NCBI GenBank assembly: GCA_015680685.1
Contig: MNCI01024958.1
Span: forward strand, 147,461 to 211,460
Source of the DNA: Gnetum montanum
Taxonomy: Eukaryota; Streptophyta; Gnetopsida; Gnetales; Gnetaceae
Direction of reading: 5' to 3'
Length of the DNA stretch: 64,000 nt
A program made the translations under genes and the position numbers. Position 1 is the stretch's first letter. Every line of letters begins with the position of its first letter. The notes below the pieces were generated by a model. The model was given only the letters and a program-made list of their open reading frames with translations. It made no database searches and had not been told where the DNA came from. Shown piece by piece: positions 1-9,831 of the stretch.

Positions 1-458
1 CATCCTAAGGGATGTTACCCCATTATCTCACATCTACAGGAGTCTGGGGTGTATGCACTAAATCCAAGACTCAATCAATGGCAAACACCCCGAAGGTTAC
101 CTTATCCACAAGGTAACCCAAGGCAGTTCCACCAACCACTAACGTATTATCCAAGTGGAACTCCACCTCAGCCCATCGGACAACATCAGTAATGGCAATA
201 CCCACAGTTATGGGGGATGCCATCGCCGAAACAACAGTGCCCTTACCGGCAACCTGATTCTTATGGATATTATGTGCAGCAGCCGATTTCTCCAAGTGAC
301 TCTATGGGTCACGCAACCCCCAACCATCACTACCAAGCTTAGGAGTACTTTAGAAGGACTCCTTCTCCTCCGGGAGACACTCCATATCCACACCATCCTC
401 CTAATCCATCCGCACCTTTTTCACCTCTGTAGTTCCCATAACACCTCCTGCTCCAACA
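1..458 (+). pseudogene. gag: gag C-terminal fragment (zinc-knuckle-like and Pro/Gln-rich tail)
   Basis: One frame reads HPKGCYPIISHLQESGVYAL near the start and then a Pro/Gln/Tyr-rich tail. This matches the inverted copy, where CEICQYDHPKGC precedes the same text and gives a CCHC-like spacing. It would be the nucleocapsid-like end of gag, binding element RNA in virus-like particles. In-frame stops interrupt it. It continues out of the window on the left and runs into the protease ORF on the right. Confidence 0.55.
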
Positions 459-1430
459 ATGCAAGGGGAACTTCCTCCTCAACCGCAGCAACGTCACGCT
501 GCGAGAGCTATAAATATCCAACCTGCTGCTGGTTTTGACAACTATAAAAAGAGAAGACCTTACTTTAGAACCAAAAGCCTAGACAAACTCTCGCAAGAAC
601 AAGCAGTTGAGGCCATGTACCCGCCTCCGTCATCTAACACTTCGGAGCACCCTTCAGTCCAACAAGGCGTAATGCATACGGTTATGTCAACACATACCGT
701 AACTGACTGGATCAAGGTAGGCCACCTTCCCAGGAAACTAACTGACCTTGGGAGTCCCTTAATCTATTTACAGATCACTGGAAATGAACCACATAGGGCT
801 CTTCTTGACTCAGGTTCCAGAGTCAACTTAATTTCACAAAAGTTGTATCATGTCTGGAACCTGCCCCAACTTAAGAAAAGCAACATTCAATTAAAGCTGG
901 TAGACCAGTCCATCACCATTCCCTTGGGATTGGTGGAGGACGTTATTACCACTGTGTGTGATTGGTCCTACCCAGCTGACTTTCTGGTGATCGAAGTGAA
1001 CAACAATGAAGGGGACTTCAAAATTATAATGGGAAGGGCATGGCTAAGCATAGTAGATGCATGCCTTAGGATCCGCGATCTTTCCTTGGAAATCTCTAAG
1101 GTAAACATATGTGGAAAGATCGAGAAGAGGAAAGTTCCATGCATCACATATAGTGATTCATCGAGTGATGACATGGAGGGATGCTCATCTCCTCCATGCA
1201 GTAGGTGTGCCATTGAAACTTTGCAACAAAGATACCTGTATGTAACAACCACACAAGAAGTAGTAGACACCCCGTGGTTGACAGCTACTTGTAAGAGCAG
1301 ACAAATATGCATGGAACGAACTGAGGAAACTCATGCTAATAATGAAAGTATTGAGCATCACCAACTTCCACCCCCTAAATCTAAGATCATCAATTGGGAG
1401 AAGTTGGGCACTTCTTCGAAATTCAAATAG
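459..1430 (+). CDS. Retroviral-type aspartic protease (323-aa ORF, gag/PR linker plus PR)
   Basis: This is the longest intact ORF of the window. Residues 1-90 form a low-complexity linker. From about residue 101 a retropepsin domain starts: LIYLQITG, then the active-site loop ALLDSG with Asp117, then RVNLIS, and a C-terminal IIMGRAWL that fills the flap/dimer-end position. The D-S-G triplet (codons at 807-815) is intact, unlike every other protease of this type in the window. Its role would be to process the Gag polyprotein inside particles. The annotated Met is only the first in-frame one. The natural product is probably a gag-PR fusion starting upstream, so residues 1-100 should be read as linker. 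Confidence 0.75.
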   Translation: MQGELPPQPQQRHAARAINIQPAAGFDNYKKRRPYFRTKSLDKLSQEQAVEAMYPPPSSNTSEHPSVQQGVMHTVMSTHTVTDWIKVGHLPRKLTDLGSPLIYLQITGNEPHRALLDSGSRVNLISQKLYHVWNLPQLKKSNIQLKLVDQSITIPLGLVEDVITTVCDWSYPADFLVIEVNNNEGDFKIIMGRAWLSIVDACLRIRDLSLEISKVNICGKIEKRKVPCITYSDSSSDDMEGCSSPPCSRCAIETLQQRYLYVTTTQEVVDTPWLTATCKSRQICMERTEETHANNESIEHHQLPPPKSKIINWEKLGTSSKFK

Positions 1431-3056
1431 ACGCTCATTATTTCGGATCTCTCCCTTACAACTCAGTCATGGGGGAGATGGCCACCTATGGTAACCATAT
1501 GGGGCCCTCAGTTCTTTTAAGTTTTTGTTTTACACATTTTTGTTTTGCAACGTTTTTTTTACACATTTTTGTTTTACAAAGTTATTTAACTTTTCTAATT
1601 TTTGTTTTACAACATCGTTACACTTTTCCATGTTTTGTGTGAGTGTGTGTGTGTATCCACCCTATAAGTTTGTCCCATAATAAGTGTTCGGACTGATGGT
1701 ATGAACTATTTTCATATTGATTACTAATGTTTGATTTTTACCTTTAAGTCACAATGTTCATACTAAGGTATGTTTCTTTTGATATGGCAGGCAATGAGAT
1801 CACTTCACCCGTCCATCCACCAATTTCTATGGTTCCTCTTGGCTTGGAAATGTATAGTTCCCTTTTAATATGAACTTTAACGAATCAGTGACTGGGTATT
1901 TCTCAAACTGAGAAAGGACTCAAGGATTGTAAAGGGTGTGACTTCAAGGGAACTTTATGCTTTTGTGTTGGTCATTCTCTTAGGTGCTTAGATGTTTCTT
2001 CTTGAGTTTTCTTACCGTTCCGATGTTACCCAATTATCGAAAGCTGAGACAATAAAAATAAGAAGTCTTTGCATGGTGTGGTTCTCACGCATAAAAACAC
2101 AAAACACAAAAAAGAAAAAAAATGAAGAAAGTGAGAATTCAAAGCACACCCCTTAGACAAAATAAAATTTGGGCTACAAGCACTGGTTATGGAACCAAAA
2201 GTGTTCCCTCTAACTAAGGCCCTTCTCACTTCCCATTGTCTCCTTTGTTTCATCGGAATGGTGGTGGCTCTTTGAAGATGCATCCTTGTTATCCAAGTGG
2301 ATGGTTTAGCCAAATGCATTGATGCGAAGCCGCTGGAAGTGGTTGGTTTGAGGTCGGAGTTGGAATGAGACTTGCCAAGTCACATTAATCATCAAACACA
2401 CACGGGGTTGTACACCACCTTGTTCTTGAGATTCCATTCCATTCTCTTCTCTCCTCTCCATCCTTCTCTCCATTGTTCACCTCATTGCCGGTTGTATCAT
2501 TAGTGTATATATTTTGGTTGATGCATTGTTTTCTTTTCAGTAAATTCTTGCGGTTAAGACTTTAACTCTTGCTCCAAACGACATTCCCAGAGCCTACAGA
2601 CTATTTGAATGTGGGTCTGTCAGGGGGTTAAGGGCATGAGCCTGCTTTGGGGAGGACCCACTGACATTCCTATTTGGTGCATTCGTTAACTTCTTTTTCT
2701 TAACATTTTGCAATTAATTGTTATTTTGTTCATTCCCATCTTGACATCTACTTCATTGATGCTTTCAGTTGTCCCTTTTTATCTATCTTTCTTACTCCTT
2801 TCCCTTCTTCATTCTAACGCTACCGAAGATTCGCGATTAGTCATGGGGGTACGGGGCCTGCTTTTTCGATTTTCTCCTAGCCCCGAGATTTTTTGATTTT
2901 CTTCCTAACCCCTATACCTTCGGTAGTCATCAGTAACATCTCCTGATCCATATTAGTCATACCACAACCTAGCCAATGGACCTACACTGAAGCAAGGTAT
3001 TAATTACTTAATGATCTAATTACCCTTGCTAATATATGCTTGTGTTGTGTGTGCAG
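1431..3056 (+). other. Non-coding 3' internal region of the gag-PR element
   Basis: No long ORF is convincing here. Short blocks recur in the inverted copy and, for the first part, in element D at 17535-17735. One is an ATG-containing stretch after GATATGGCAG near 1790. Another is the pyrimidine-rich run 2440-2480, and a third is the segment 2590-2680 (CAGGGGGTTAAGGGCATGAG). The position between PR and PPT is where autonomous relatives have RT and IN, but the text shows no RT or IN motif. Confidence 0.5.
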
Positions 3057-3284
3057 ATGGCAATCATACAACAACAGAATGGATCTGGAACAAACACTTG
3101 GAATGGAGCAGCACTGAAGCAGCTATGCAAGGAGCAAGATCGATGGCGCGCTTATGGATGGACAATGAAAAGCGCAATTTTGGTGTTGGCAGTAGTAACA
3201 CTTCTTTCTATCTCTCTCTTTTTCTCAAGCTGCCAACAAAGGCCTGATGTCATTGTAATAAGGTGTTCACCTTTGTTGTCATGA
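3057..3284 (+). CDS. Small ORF before the PPT, possibly env-like (75 aa, one membrane segment)
   Basis: An ATG directly follows a good 3' splice-acceptor-like string (TTGTGTTGTGTGTGCAG). The frame encodes 75 residues. The N-terminal half is polar, and residues about 44-60 are hydrophobic (SAILVLAVVTLLSISLFF), which is long enough for one membrane span. Athila-type gypsy elements carry a spliced env-like ORF with membrane segments at this position, hence the suggestion. The inverted copy has a homologous stretch (48130-48359) with the same acceptor, but stops of the CAG-to-TAG and CAA-to-TAA kind break it. A second overlapping frame (3026-3247, reopening 3263-3568) is also conserved between copies, so the true frame is undecided. 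Confidence 0.35.
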   Translation: MAIIQQQNGSGTNTWNGAALKQLCKEQDRWRAYGWTMKSAILVLAVVTLLSISLFFSSCQQRPDVIVIRCSPLLS

Positions 3285-3412
3285 ACACCAGTTTTGTCAA
3301 GTCTTGTAATAATGATCCATTCACATGTCATCCCATTAGTTCCATTCCCCTCAATAATTCCATACCTTCCCAATATTATTGTAAGGAACTCGAGGACGAG
3401 TTTTCATTCAGT

Positions 3413-3422
3413 CATGGGGGTA
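3413..3422 (+). other. Polypurine tract of copy I
   Basis: CATGGGGGTA lies directly before the LTR start TGATGAG. The identical ten bases stand at the same place in the inverted copy (47991-48000, - strand). It would prime plus-strand DNA synthesis. Confidence 0.6.
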
Positions 3423-3448
3423 TGATGAGACGCGATATGCACAAGCCA

Positions 3449-3512
3449 CGATATCGCATCCCATGCGATATCGCGTACGCGATATTGCGGTCCGCCGCCA
3501 AATCTATAAATA
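3449..3512 (+). promoter_or_regulatory. LTR promoter: two overlapping CpG-rich palindromes plus TATA box
   Basis: A dyad of CGATATCGCAT and ATGCGATATCG with a 3-base loop (3449-3473) overlaps a second 22-bp palindrome (3466-3487) centred on CGCGTACGCG with one mismatch. The TATA box TATAAATA is at 3505-3512. The same arrangement occurs in all five LTRs of this family in the window. Confidence 0.6.
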
Positions 3513-3764
3513 AGAGGCGACACTCCCCTCATTTCCCATACTGGCTAGAAGTAGCGAAGATCTTGTAGTTTGATCACTCTAGAGTTAGATTAATTTCCCA
3601 TGTGCCTGCAGTAGGAGTCCTAGAGTAAACGGCTCTTTATTCGAGCAGCTTTGTACTTGAACACAAGTTGTGTACGACAATAAAGACAAACTTGATTGGA
3701 TAAACCTTGCAGTGCATGGATAGGATTTTATTTATTGTTATTTATTGCTTTCCTAGAATGTTGT

Positions 3765-4100
3765 ATGAGTATGACTTGATTACAAGCATCTAAGGATGTG
3801 TATGGCTAGTCAAGGAATCGGCTGCTTGTCGCATGCAGTATGAGTACGACTTGATTACGGGCATTGTGACTACTTGGTAACCCAGTAGCGTATCCCAGGA
3901 TCTACGCTTGGTAATCCCAGTGGTAGTCCCAGTGTGTATGGCTAGTCAAGGAATTGACTGCTCATCGCACTTAGCCTAGTTAGGCTCTCTCACCCTTCAC
4001 TCCTAGAACGTGGGGTAAGTACGACTTGGCTACGAGCACCTACGGGTGTGTACGGCTAGTTAAAGAATCGACTGCTTATCACACTTAGGCTAGTTAGGTG
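3765..4100 (+). repeat. Three-copy tandem repeat inside the LTR
   Basis: Units containing GAGTACGACTTGATTACGG, then GTGTATGGCTAGTCAAGGAA, then a CGACTGCT-CATCGCAC ending recur at about 3765, 3840 and 4014. The other LTR copies have a single version at most. This accounts for the extra length of this LTR. Confidence 0.55.
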
Positions 4101-4502
4101 TCTCAGTATGACCACTTCGAGCATGTGCGTTACGTGTGGTGATCCTAGTAACGATTAGCGTTTGGTAGCCATAGTTGCATCGGTTCAGGGTGTGTACGGT
4201 AAGTGGGAACGGATGCTGACACTAGTTAATATAGACTTAGGTCCTTAGTTAGAGTAGTTAGTTCTCTCAACCCTTCACCCTTTAGCATAGGAGATAAACC
4301 TGAAAAGACCAAAAAAAATCATATACCTCAAACTTACTTAACCATACACCGTGACAACAATAAGTAAGTTTGGGAAGACAACGAATGATTAACCCCAAGT
4401 GTTCCATGGGGCGTTTAGGCATTTAGTTTGCGGAGTTCAACTAGATCATGCGTGCTATGCTTGTTTTGTATGGTTGAGTGTAGGGGTACCTCGCCACTCA
4501 TA

Positions 4503-5353
4503 ACTCTGGTTTTCTCTCTATTGTGTTTGCAGGATACAAGCCAAGATGGCATCATTTAGAGATGTGTCTCGCCACGAGAGCAAGACACTACATTGCTCTG
4601 AAGTATCCACTTTGATTAACCTCACTACTTGAGAGTGCATGCCCTACTCTCCCTTTTAGCCAGTTTAGCCTCCATTCCTTATATACTTCCAATTTTCCGT
4701 ATCCTCTTTACAAGCTTTCCGAATGCACAGAGCCCTCCCACATGCCCAACCGTCAAGTCCATGATGGATGTAACGCAACTCACCCCATGGGAAGCATTTG
4801 TAGGTAGGTTAAAGCCCCACATGGATGTAACATAACTCATCTTGGGCAGGAAACACTTGTCCTGCAACAACAACAAAGTTGTTCATAAGTGAACATGGGT
4901 GTACAGCAAAGGAAAAGCACAAAAATGCAAAAAGAGCAAAAAAAAAAAAAGCTCCAAAAAAAAAGAGACAAGTGCCTATAAAAAATGGCACAATGTGCTA
5001 CTTTACAATCAATTCGGCTATAAATTGACCATCTCTAAGCACTTTGGTGAGAGGTCAAAGGCCAATGCCCATGCGTGCTAACTCTCTCACAAGCACTCCA
5101 ACAAGGGATCACGCCATGGCAACAACGTTTTAAAGCATCACATTTTACATTCATTTCTTCCCTGAACCTGTTTCCTCAAATCCATCCCTTGCTCCCTTAC
5201 CTCACATCACTCTACCATTACTCTCAAACATAGCAAAGCATAGTCCAAGTGGGCATTGAAGAGCAGTGTTGGTGTTTTGTTCTTCATGGTGTTTCGTATT
5301 CTTTGTCGACGTCTCTTGGGCAGATCCTCTAGACGTCAACAAAGAGGGGCCAT
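4503..5353 (+). mobile_element. 3' internal end of a Tat-like gypsy element (before LTR A)
   Basis: There is no supported ORF. The last 250 bases are homologous in inverse to 55363-55640, the segment that precedes the LTR of element H; both carry a Tat-style PPT and a hairpin. A poly-A/AAAAAG-rich run lies at 4915-4975. The left border abuts the end of the TGATGAG LTR at 4502. Confidence 0.5.
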
Positions 5354-5363
5354 TGAAACACCA
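5287..5363. repeat. Interrupted palindrome spanning the PPT/LTR junction
   Basis: TGGTGTTTC at the left pairs with GAAACACCA at the right. Inside it, CTTTGTCGACGTCT pairs with AGACGTCAACAAAG. A homologous, equally palindromic copy lies inverted at 55353-55429. The right arm contains the PPT and the first bases of the LTR. Confidence 0.6.
5338..5352 (+). other. Polypurine tract before LTR A
   Basis: AACAAAGAGGGGCCA stands one base before the LTR start TGAAACACCA. Element H has AACAAAGAGGAACCA at the same position. Confidence 0.55.
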
Positions 5364-7513
5364 TAAATTTTTCGACTCTCATGATTCAATAGTCCCAGAA
5401 TTTTGGTAAGGGTCCCCATAAACATGGTGTCATGTTGGACTGTGTAGATAATACCCTTTGCGGTAGAGTCAACGTGGCATCCAGCCACAAGGCCAGTTTG
5501 CATGAAAGAGGCACTGGGTTAAACTGTACAGTCTAGAAAATTTTCTATTGCTCGGGCTAATAGGCATGCTACACCTCCTAGCTTGTCCATCTTGACACCT
5601 GACCTAGCTGATGGTATACCCAGGGACCATGCTAGGAGTTGCCGAAAGTGTTTAGGATGGACTAAACAGTTCGGCAAGTTTTCTAACTTCAAGAACTTGC
5701 TACGCTACATAGCATAGTAGGCCTTGAGGAGACTAAATGTGTACCAAAGATGTGCATTGACAATAGCTCAGCCCTCCAAGGTATTTACCCCACTTCATCC
5801 TTGATGCATAAGCAACGTGACGTGGCAAAATGTGGCAAGTTTTGTCAGATACTACTGCAATTCAAGTGCTACACTGTGCTATGCTATGCAGCGTAGTACA
5901 GTGTAGCAGGGATGTACTTTGATAATACTCCTACTTAGATGGCTCTAATGGAGTAAGCATGTTTGCCCATGCTTCAACGGTCAAACAGGTTTGCTCTGTT
6001 GACACGCTAGGACATGACTGACATTCCGTAACAAAATGTTTGCAAAGTAAGTCAGAATTTTGGCTAATCTGGGTGCTACGTTGTGCTATGCTACACAATG
6101 TAGCACACCGTAGTACGGATAGAGCACATGAAGGCCCTCTGCCAAGTGGTTCTAGTAAGAGAATTGCACTTGGCCACACTTTGACCTCAAGGTTGCCTGT
6201 CCCACTTTGCCCCCGGGTCCCAAACAAAATTTCTGGATAAAGCATTGCAAATCATACAGGAATTCTTGTCACACTAGCTGCTGGGACACAAAGCTTAAAA
6301 ATGTCCTAAGGATGAACTCAGTAGGTCTCAGGAATTTTCAACATGAAAGATAGGGTTGTAGTTGCTTGCCTAGCCAGGCCTCAGACAGGTGTTTTTGGCT
6401 TTTAGGCAAGACTTCTTTCAAGACTGGTGGCTATGCTACGCAGTGTAGCATAGTGTAGCATGTGAATATTTATGCTACACTAATATGCTAGGCAGCGTAA
6501 ACAACATAACAGTTGTGTGGAAGTCTTAAGACATCCTCAGTTAGCTCCAGAACTTGTTAGCAATGGTTACTCTCATCCTAGCATCTCTTCAATAGACAAA
6601 ATCAGCAAGTTTGCTTTATTTTACATCCCCTTGACTATCCCCCAAAGTTGTCCCTACACTTGACCCTGCCCGCAGGGGTAGGGAAGATGTTGTCCTGAAG
6701 CACAGGCTCCACTTTGCATTCACTGTTGGCATTTCTTGTAACAAACATTGCGGTTCACTGGACTTTGGCACATGCAGCTTGAACGGTATGGTCATAGCGT
6801 AGCATATTTCACATCTAGCATCACACAGCAGCATGGCATAGTCACATTGGCACTCTGTGGGACCCAAGACATGTGGCATCCAAACCACGTTTATCTCCTG
6901 CATCTAGCTCTATAAATACCTCAGTGAACAACGTTTAAGGGATTGGCTTGGAGCATTTTAGCGTGGTTGGTTTTTTGGTATTATTAGCTTTTGCAAATCA
7001 CTTCTTTGGTAGTTGGATTCTTGATTGGCATTTTGGCATCTTGGCTCCTTGGAAACTAGCTGTGGCAAAGAGACTAGCAAGCAGAAGGTCCCTGTTAGCA
7101 AGCTGTTGACAGCAGTTTAAGGAGTTGTGACCATATTGTTTTGTGGCAAGCTATTCTTGTCGACACTTCCCACCTATTGTACACCTTTAGTCAAGCAAAG
7201 ATCAGATCCCTGATCTTGGGGCGGTGCACTTTCTCACCTAAGCTTGCTTCATTTTGTTTTGTTATTTTCATGTTTTACATTATTCTCAACTAATTTATGT
7301 TTGTCACTCATCGCTTAACACGTGTATAACATCTTTAAAACCAATTTTAACGGAAGGTTATTGTACACTGATTAAGTCCTTGTCTGATCGACTAGACCGT
7401 TCAGGGCATCTCACTTCCGTTTATCCCAGCATGGCCCTCGCATGGATCTAGGGTTAGGCTGTACGCCTGGTGACCTCTCGGTGTTCCAGCCACTAACATT
7501 TTTGGTCGCTACA
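5354..7513 (+). repeat. LTR A of the TGAAACACCA family (2.16 kb)
   Basis: It begins TGAAACACCATAAATT and ends TTTTTGGTCGCTACA. The TATA box TATAAATACC is at 6911-6918, leaving about 600 bases of R-U5. U3 is filled with variants of the word TGCTACGCTGTGTAGCA, many of them self-complementary (for example 6427-6450). No target-site duplication is seen: GCCAT on the left, ATGAC on the right. It has a PPT upstream and a PBS-like site downstream, so it is an internal LTR of a joined or tandem structure. Confidence 0.75.
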
Positions 7514-7520
7514 ATGACCA

Positions 7521-7539
7521 TGGGGGCTTCAAAGGAGGG
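7521..7539 (+). other. Primer-binding-like site after LTR A
   Basis: TGGGGGCTTCAAAGGAGGG starts 7 bases after the LTR end. It aligns with TGGTGCTAGAAGGAGGGCC after LTR C. The initial TGG would pair with a tRNA 3' CCA; I cannot name the tRNA. Confidence 0.45.
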
Positions 7540-7559
7540 AGTCAATGTAGGAACTAAGA

Positions 7560-8520
7560 CAAGCACCAAGACAAAGATAGACATGGTGAGGATGACCATG
7601 GCCAAAGGAGAGGGATTAGTAGGCACTACGCTAGTTCTAGCTCTCATGCCTCTTCACCTTTGACATTCTCATCTTCCTCCTCCTCCAACTTTGACCAAAG
7701 TCACAAAGCATGTGACCATGATAAAGGTGCCAAGTGAGATAGAGATGATCATAAGGCCCTCTAGAATAGTAGAGATCAAGGGCATGGGCAATCAATGGAG
7801 GGCAATCACCATGAAAAAAAATGCAAGTAGAGGACATCATAGGCATCATGGCCATCAATGAGGCTATGACTATGATGAGCCTTTACTTGCAACAAGGAAC
7901 ATGCTAAAATTACAAAGGCTGTGAAAATTCCAATGAGGCATTTGAAAGATAGCAAAATTAAAAGGTTTGATATGAACAATATCCCCAAGTTTAAAGGGAG
8001 ATACAACTTATATCTACAAAATTATCTTCAAGCCTTTTACAATGCTTGTGCCTTATAAAATGTGGAAAATGAATAGAAAAAACTAAAGCTTTTCCTAAAG
8101 ACACTCATTAAGGAGGCTAAAAGCTAGTATTGGTCCTTAGAGCCAGAATTAGTTAGAAGATGGTATATGATGCTTGAACTATTCAATGACAAGTATTAAA
8201 CACACTCCCGAGTCTAAAATATAAGAAAGCAAATCCAAGGGTGGAGACAAGCATCACATGAATCCTTGGATGTGATCATGTGTAGATATTACTCTTTTTT
8301 GCATAGGTGCCTAGGCCATGGCTTTTCTCAACTGGAGTAGCTCTGCCATATCATAGATGGGCTCCAAATAGAAATAAGGAGAATTCTTGGGATCTATGCC
8401 CAAGGGTGGCTTTCAGAACTCAGAGTTCATCAAATCCAAAGGCTGATCGAGCAAGTGGCCAAAGAAGTAGAGCTGAGAAAAAGGAAAAGTATAAATGAGT
8501 ACAACCAGGATCCTTCCATC
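7560..8520 (+). pseudogene. gag: gag of element D
   Basis: Fragments in several frames match the gag of 47226-54590. KRFDMNNIPKFKGRYN corresponds to KRLDMNNIPQFEGGYN, the usual start of the gypsy gag domain. QNVENE and MLELFNDKY follow, and ELRVHQIQRLIEQVAKEVEL is near the end. A Ser-rich stretch precedes it. Stops and frameshifts are frequent. The N-terminal gag module seen at 52900-53283 in the inverted element is missing, cut away near LTR A. Confidence 0.65.
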
Positions 8521-9513
8521 TAGAAATGGGAAGTCTAGTTTTGTGACAATGAGAAGGAGGCACCACTTAATGAAGTGATGTAACATAAAACCTTGACAAT
8601 CCAAAAATCTATTTCTAAAATATCAACCAAAGTAGATAAAATGTGAGATTCTTTGGATGAAAAATTACAAATTATTCTTAGAATTTCTAAAGAGTGTAAA
8701 AAGCAACTTAGCAATTGTAACCAAAGGAGAATGAAAGAAGCTAAATGTGGCCATCAAAGGGGTAAGGGCAAAGCTACTATCATTGAAGATGTTGTGGAAT
8801 CTAAGAGAGAGATGATGATGATGGATGTGGAATTTGCCACTATTAGCATCCTAAGGGATGTTATTTCATAATGTCACACTTGCTAGAGTCTAGGATGTAT
8901 GCATTGAATTCAAGATTGGCAAGAAGATAAGCAGCCAAAAGGTTACTTTACCCTCAAGGTAACTATAGGCAGTTCCACCAATAAAAACCCTACTATTCGA
9001 GTGGAGCTCGACCCCAACCTCATGAGTAATACTAGCAATGGCAACACCCACAATTGTGGGGAATGCACCACCAAGGTATTAATATCCTTACCAATAGCCA
9101 GATCCCTATGGATACTATGTTTAGAAGCTAATTTCTCTACATGAATCTTCCAATCATGCCTCCCTTTAACACCACTACTACCTTCCTAAATACTATAGAG
9201 CTTAATCTCCAAGAGGGGAATTCCCATTTCCTTTCTACCCTTTTCATCCTTCTACTCCTATACCTCCATCCTTAACTCAATTACCACTAGCTACATCCAT
9301 GCAAGGTAAAATTCTTGCCCATTCGTAGCAAAGAAATGCCACAAGGGTTATTAACTTACAACTAGCTCCTCAACCAAGTGATTTAGAGAACAAATTCTAA
9401 AAAAGACATTTCTTCTAAACCAACATTCTTTCTAAGCCCTCACAAACACCTGCAGTTGATGCCCTACTTCTTCTTCATCCTCTACAATCTCATTTGAGGT
9501 CCTTTCAAATAAA
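8521..9513 (+). pseudogene. gag: gag C-terminus and gag/PR linker of element D
   Basis: This corresponds to 1-700 of copy I, with matching order: a region around CATCCTAAGGGATGTTA (near 8848), the Pro/Tyr-rich tail, and a linker up to the HTVMLTH string. It is heavily degraded; the only longer frame is 8653-8871. Confidence 0.5.
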
Positions 9514-9831
9514 ATGCCTCTCAGAGTACATACTGTAATGTTAACCCATGTGGTTATAGATTGGATTAAGGCTAGCCACCTTCCTAGGAAAATATCTAAT
9601 CCCATGAGTCCCCTAATTTATTTGCAAATCACTAGAAATAAGCCTTGCAAGGCTCTTTTGCACTCAAGTTTTGGTGTAAATTTGATCCCCCATGAAATGT
9701 ACAAAGCTTGAATCCATCCTTCACTCAAGAAGAGCAACATTCATCTTGAGTTAGTAGATTAGTCCATGACCATTTCCTTAGGACTAGTGAAGTATATTAT
9801 GACCACCATCTATGGGTGGTCATATCTTACT
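9514..9831 (+). pseudogene. Protease of element D, N-terminal part (continues at 11581-11775)
   Basis: The sequence reads VIDWIKASHLPRKI and PLIYLQITRNKPCKALLHSS. The active-site triplet D-S-G of copy I is H-S-S here, so the catalytic aspartate is lost. The frame runs to TIYGWSYLT and is cut by LTR B exactly in the codons for Leu-Thr. The C-terminal part (YKGDFSIIM, RAWLSIIDA, LSLEISKEN) resumes after the insertion and ends near 11775. Confidence 0.7.

Larger units (their letters stand above)
1..4502 (+). mobile_element. Ty3/gypsy gag-protease-only retrotransposon, copy I (5' end outside window)
   Basis: The order seen is the C-terminal part of gag, an aspartic protease ORF, about 1.6 kb without a clear long ORF, a small ORF, a short purine tract and a 3' LTR. 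No reverse transcriptase, RNase H or integrase lies between the protease (ends 1430) and the LTR (starts 3423). The complete inverted copy at 47226-54590 has the same order, so the absence of RT and IN is a family trait and not a local deletion. Conserved blocks between the two copies include 1800-1870 and 2580-2680. The 5' LTR, PBS and gag start lie to the left of the window. The arrangement matches the non-autonomous class known as TR-GAG. Confidence 0.75.
3423..4502 (+). repeat. 3' LTR of the TGATGAG family
   Basis: It starts TGATGAGACGCG and runs to CGCCACTCAT; the last CA of the usual CTCATCA terminus appears lost. It is homologous to the LTRs at 16652-17363, 29680-30454, 47226-47990 and 53423-54590. 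U3 is very short: the TATA box stands about 80 bases in. The R/U5 part contains AATAAAGA near 3679. At about 1080 bp it is longer than its relatives (about 710-775 bp), because of an internal repeat expansion at 3765-4100. Confidence 0.85.

Noticed and set aside
968-1312. 114-codon - strand ORF
   Set aside because: Lies antisense within the protease ORF and shows no motif; an antisense shadow.
4899-5081. Lys-rich ORF (60 codons)
   Set aside because: Produced by an A-rich run in a non-coding 3' internal region; not conserved in the H counterpart.
5354-7513. Repeated TAGCATAGTGTAGCA strings considered as a CRISPR-like or satellite array
   Set aside because: Spacing is irregular, the words are self-complementary and lie in an LTR U3; no CRISPR architecture and a plant context.
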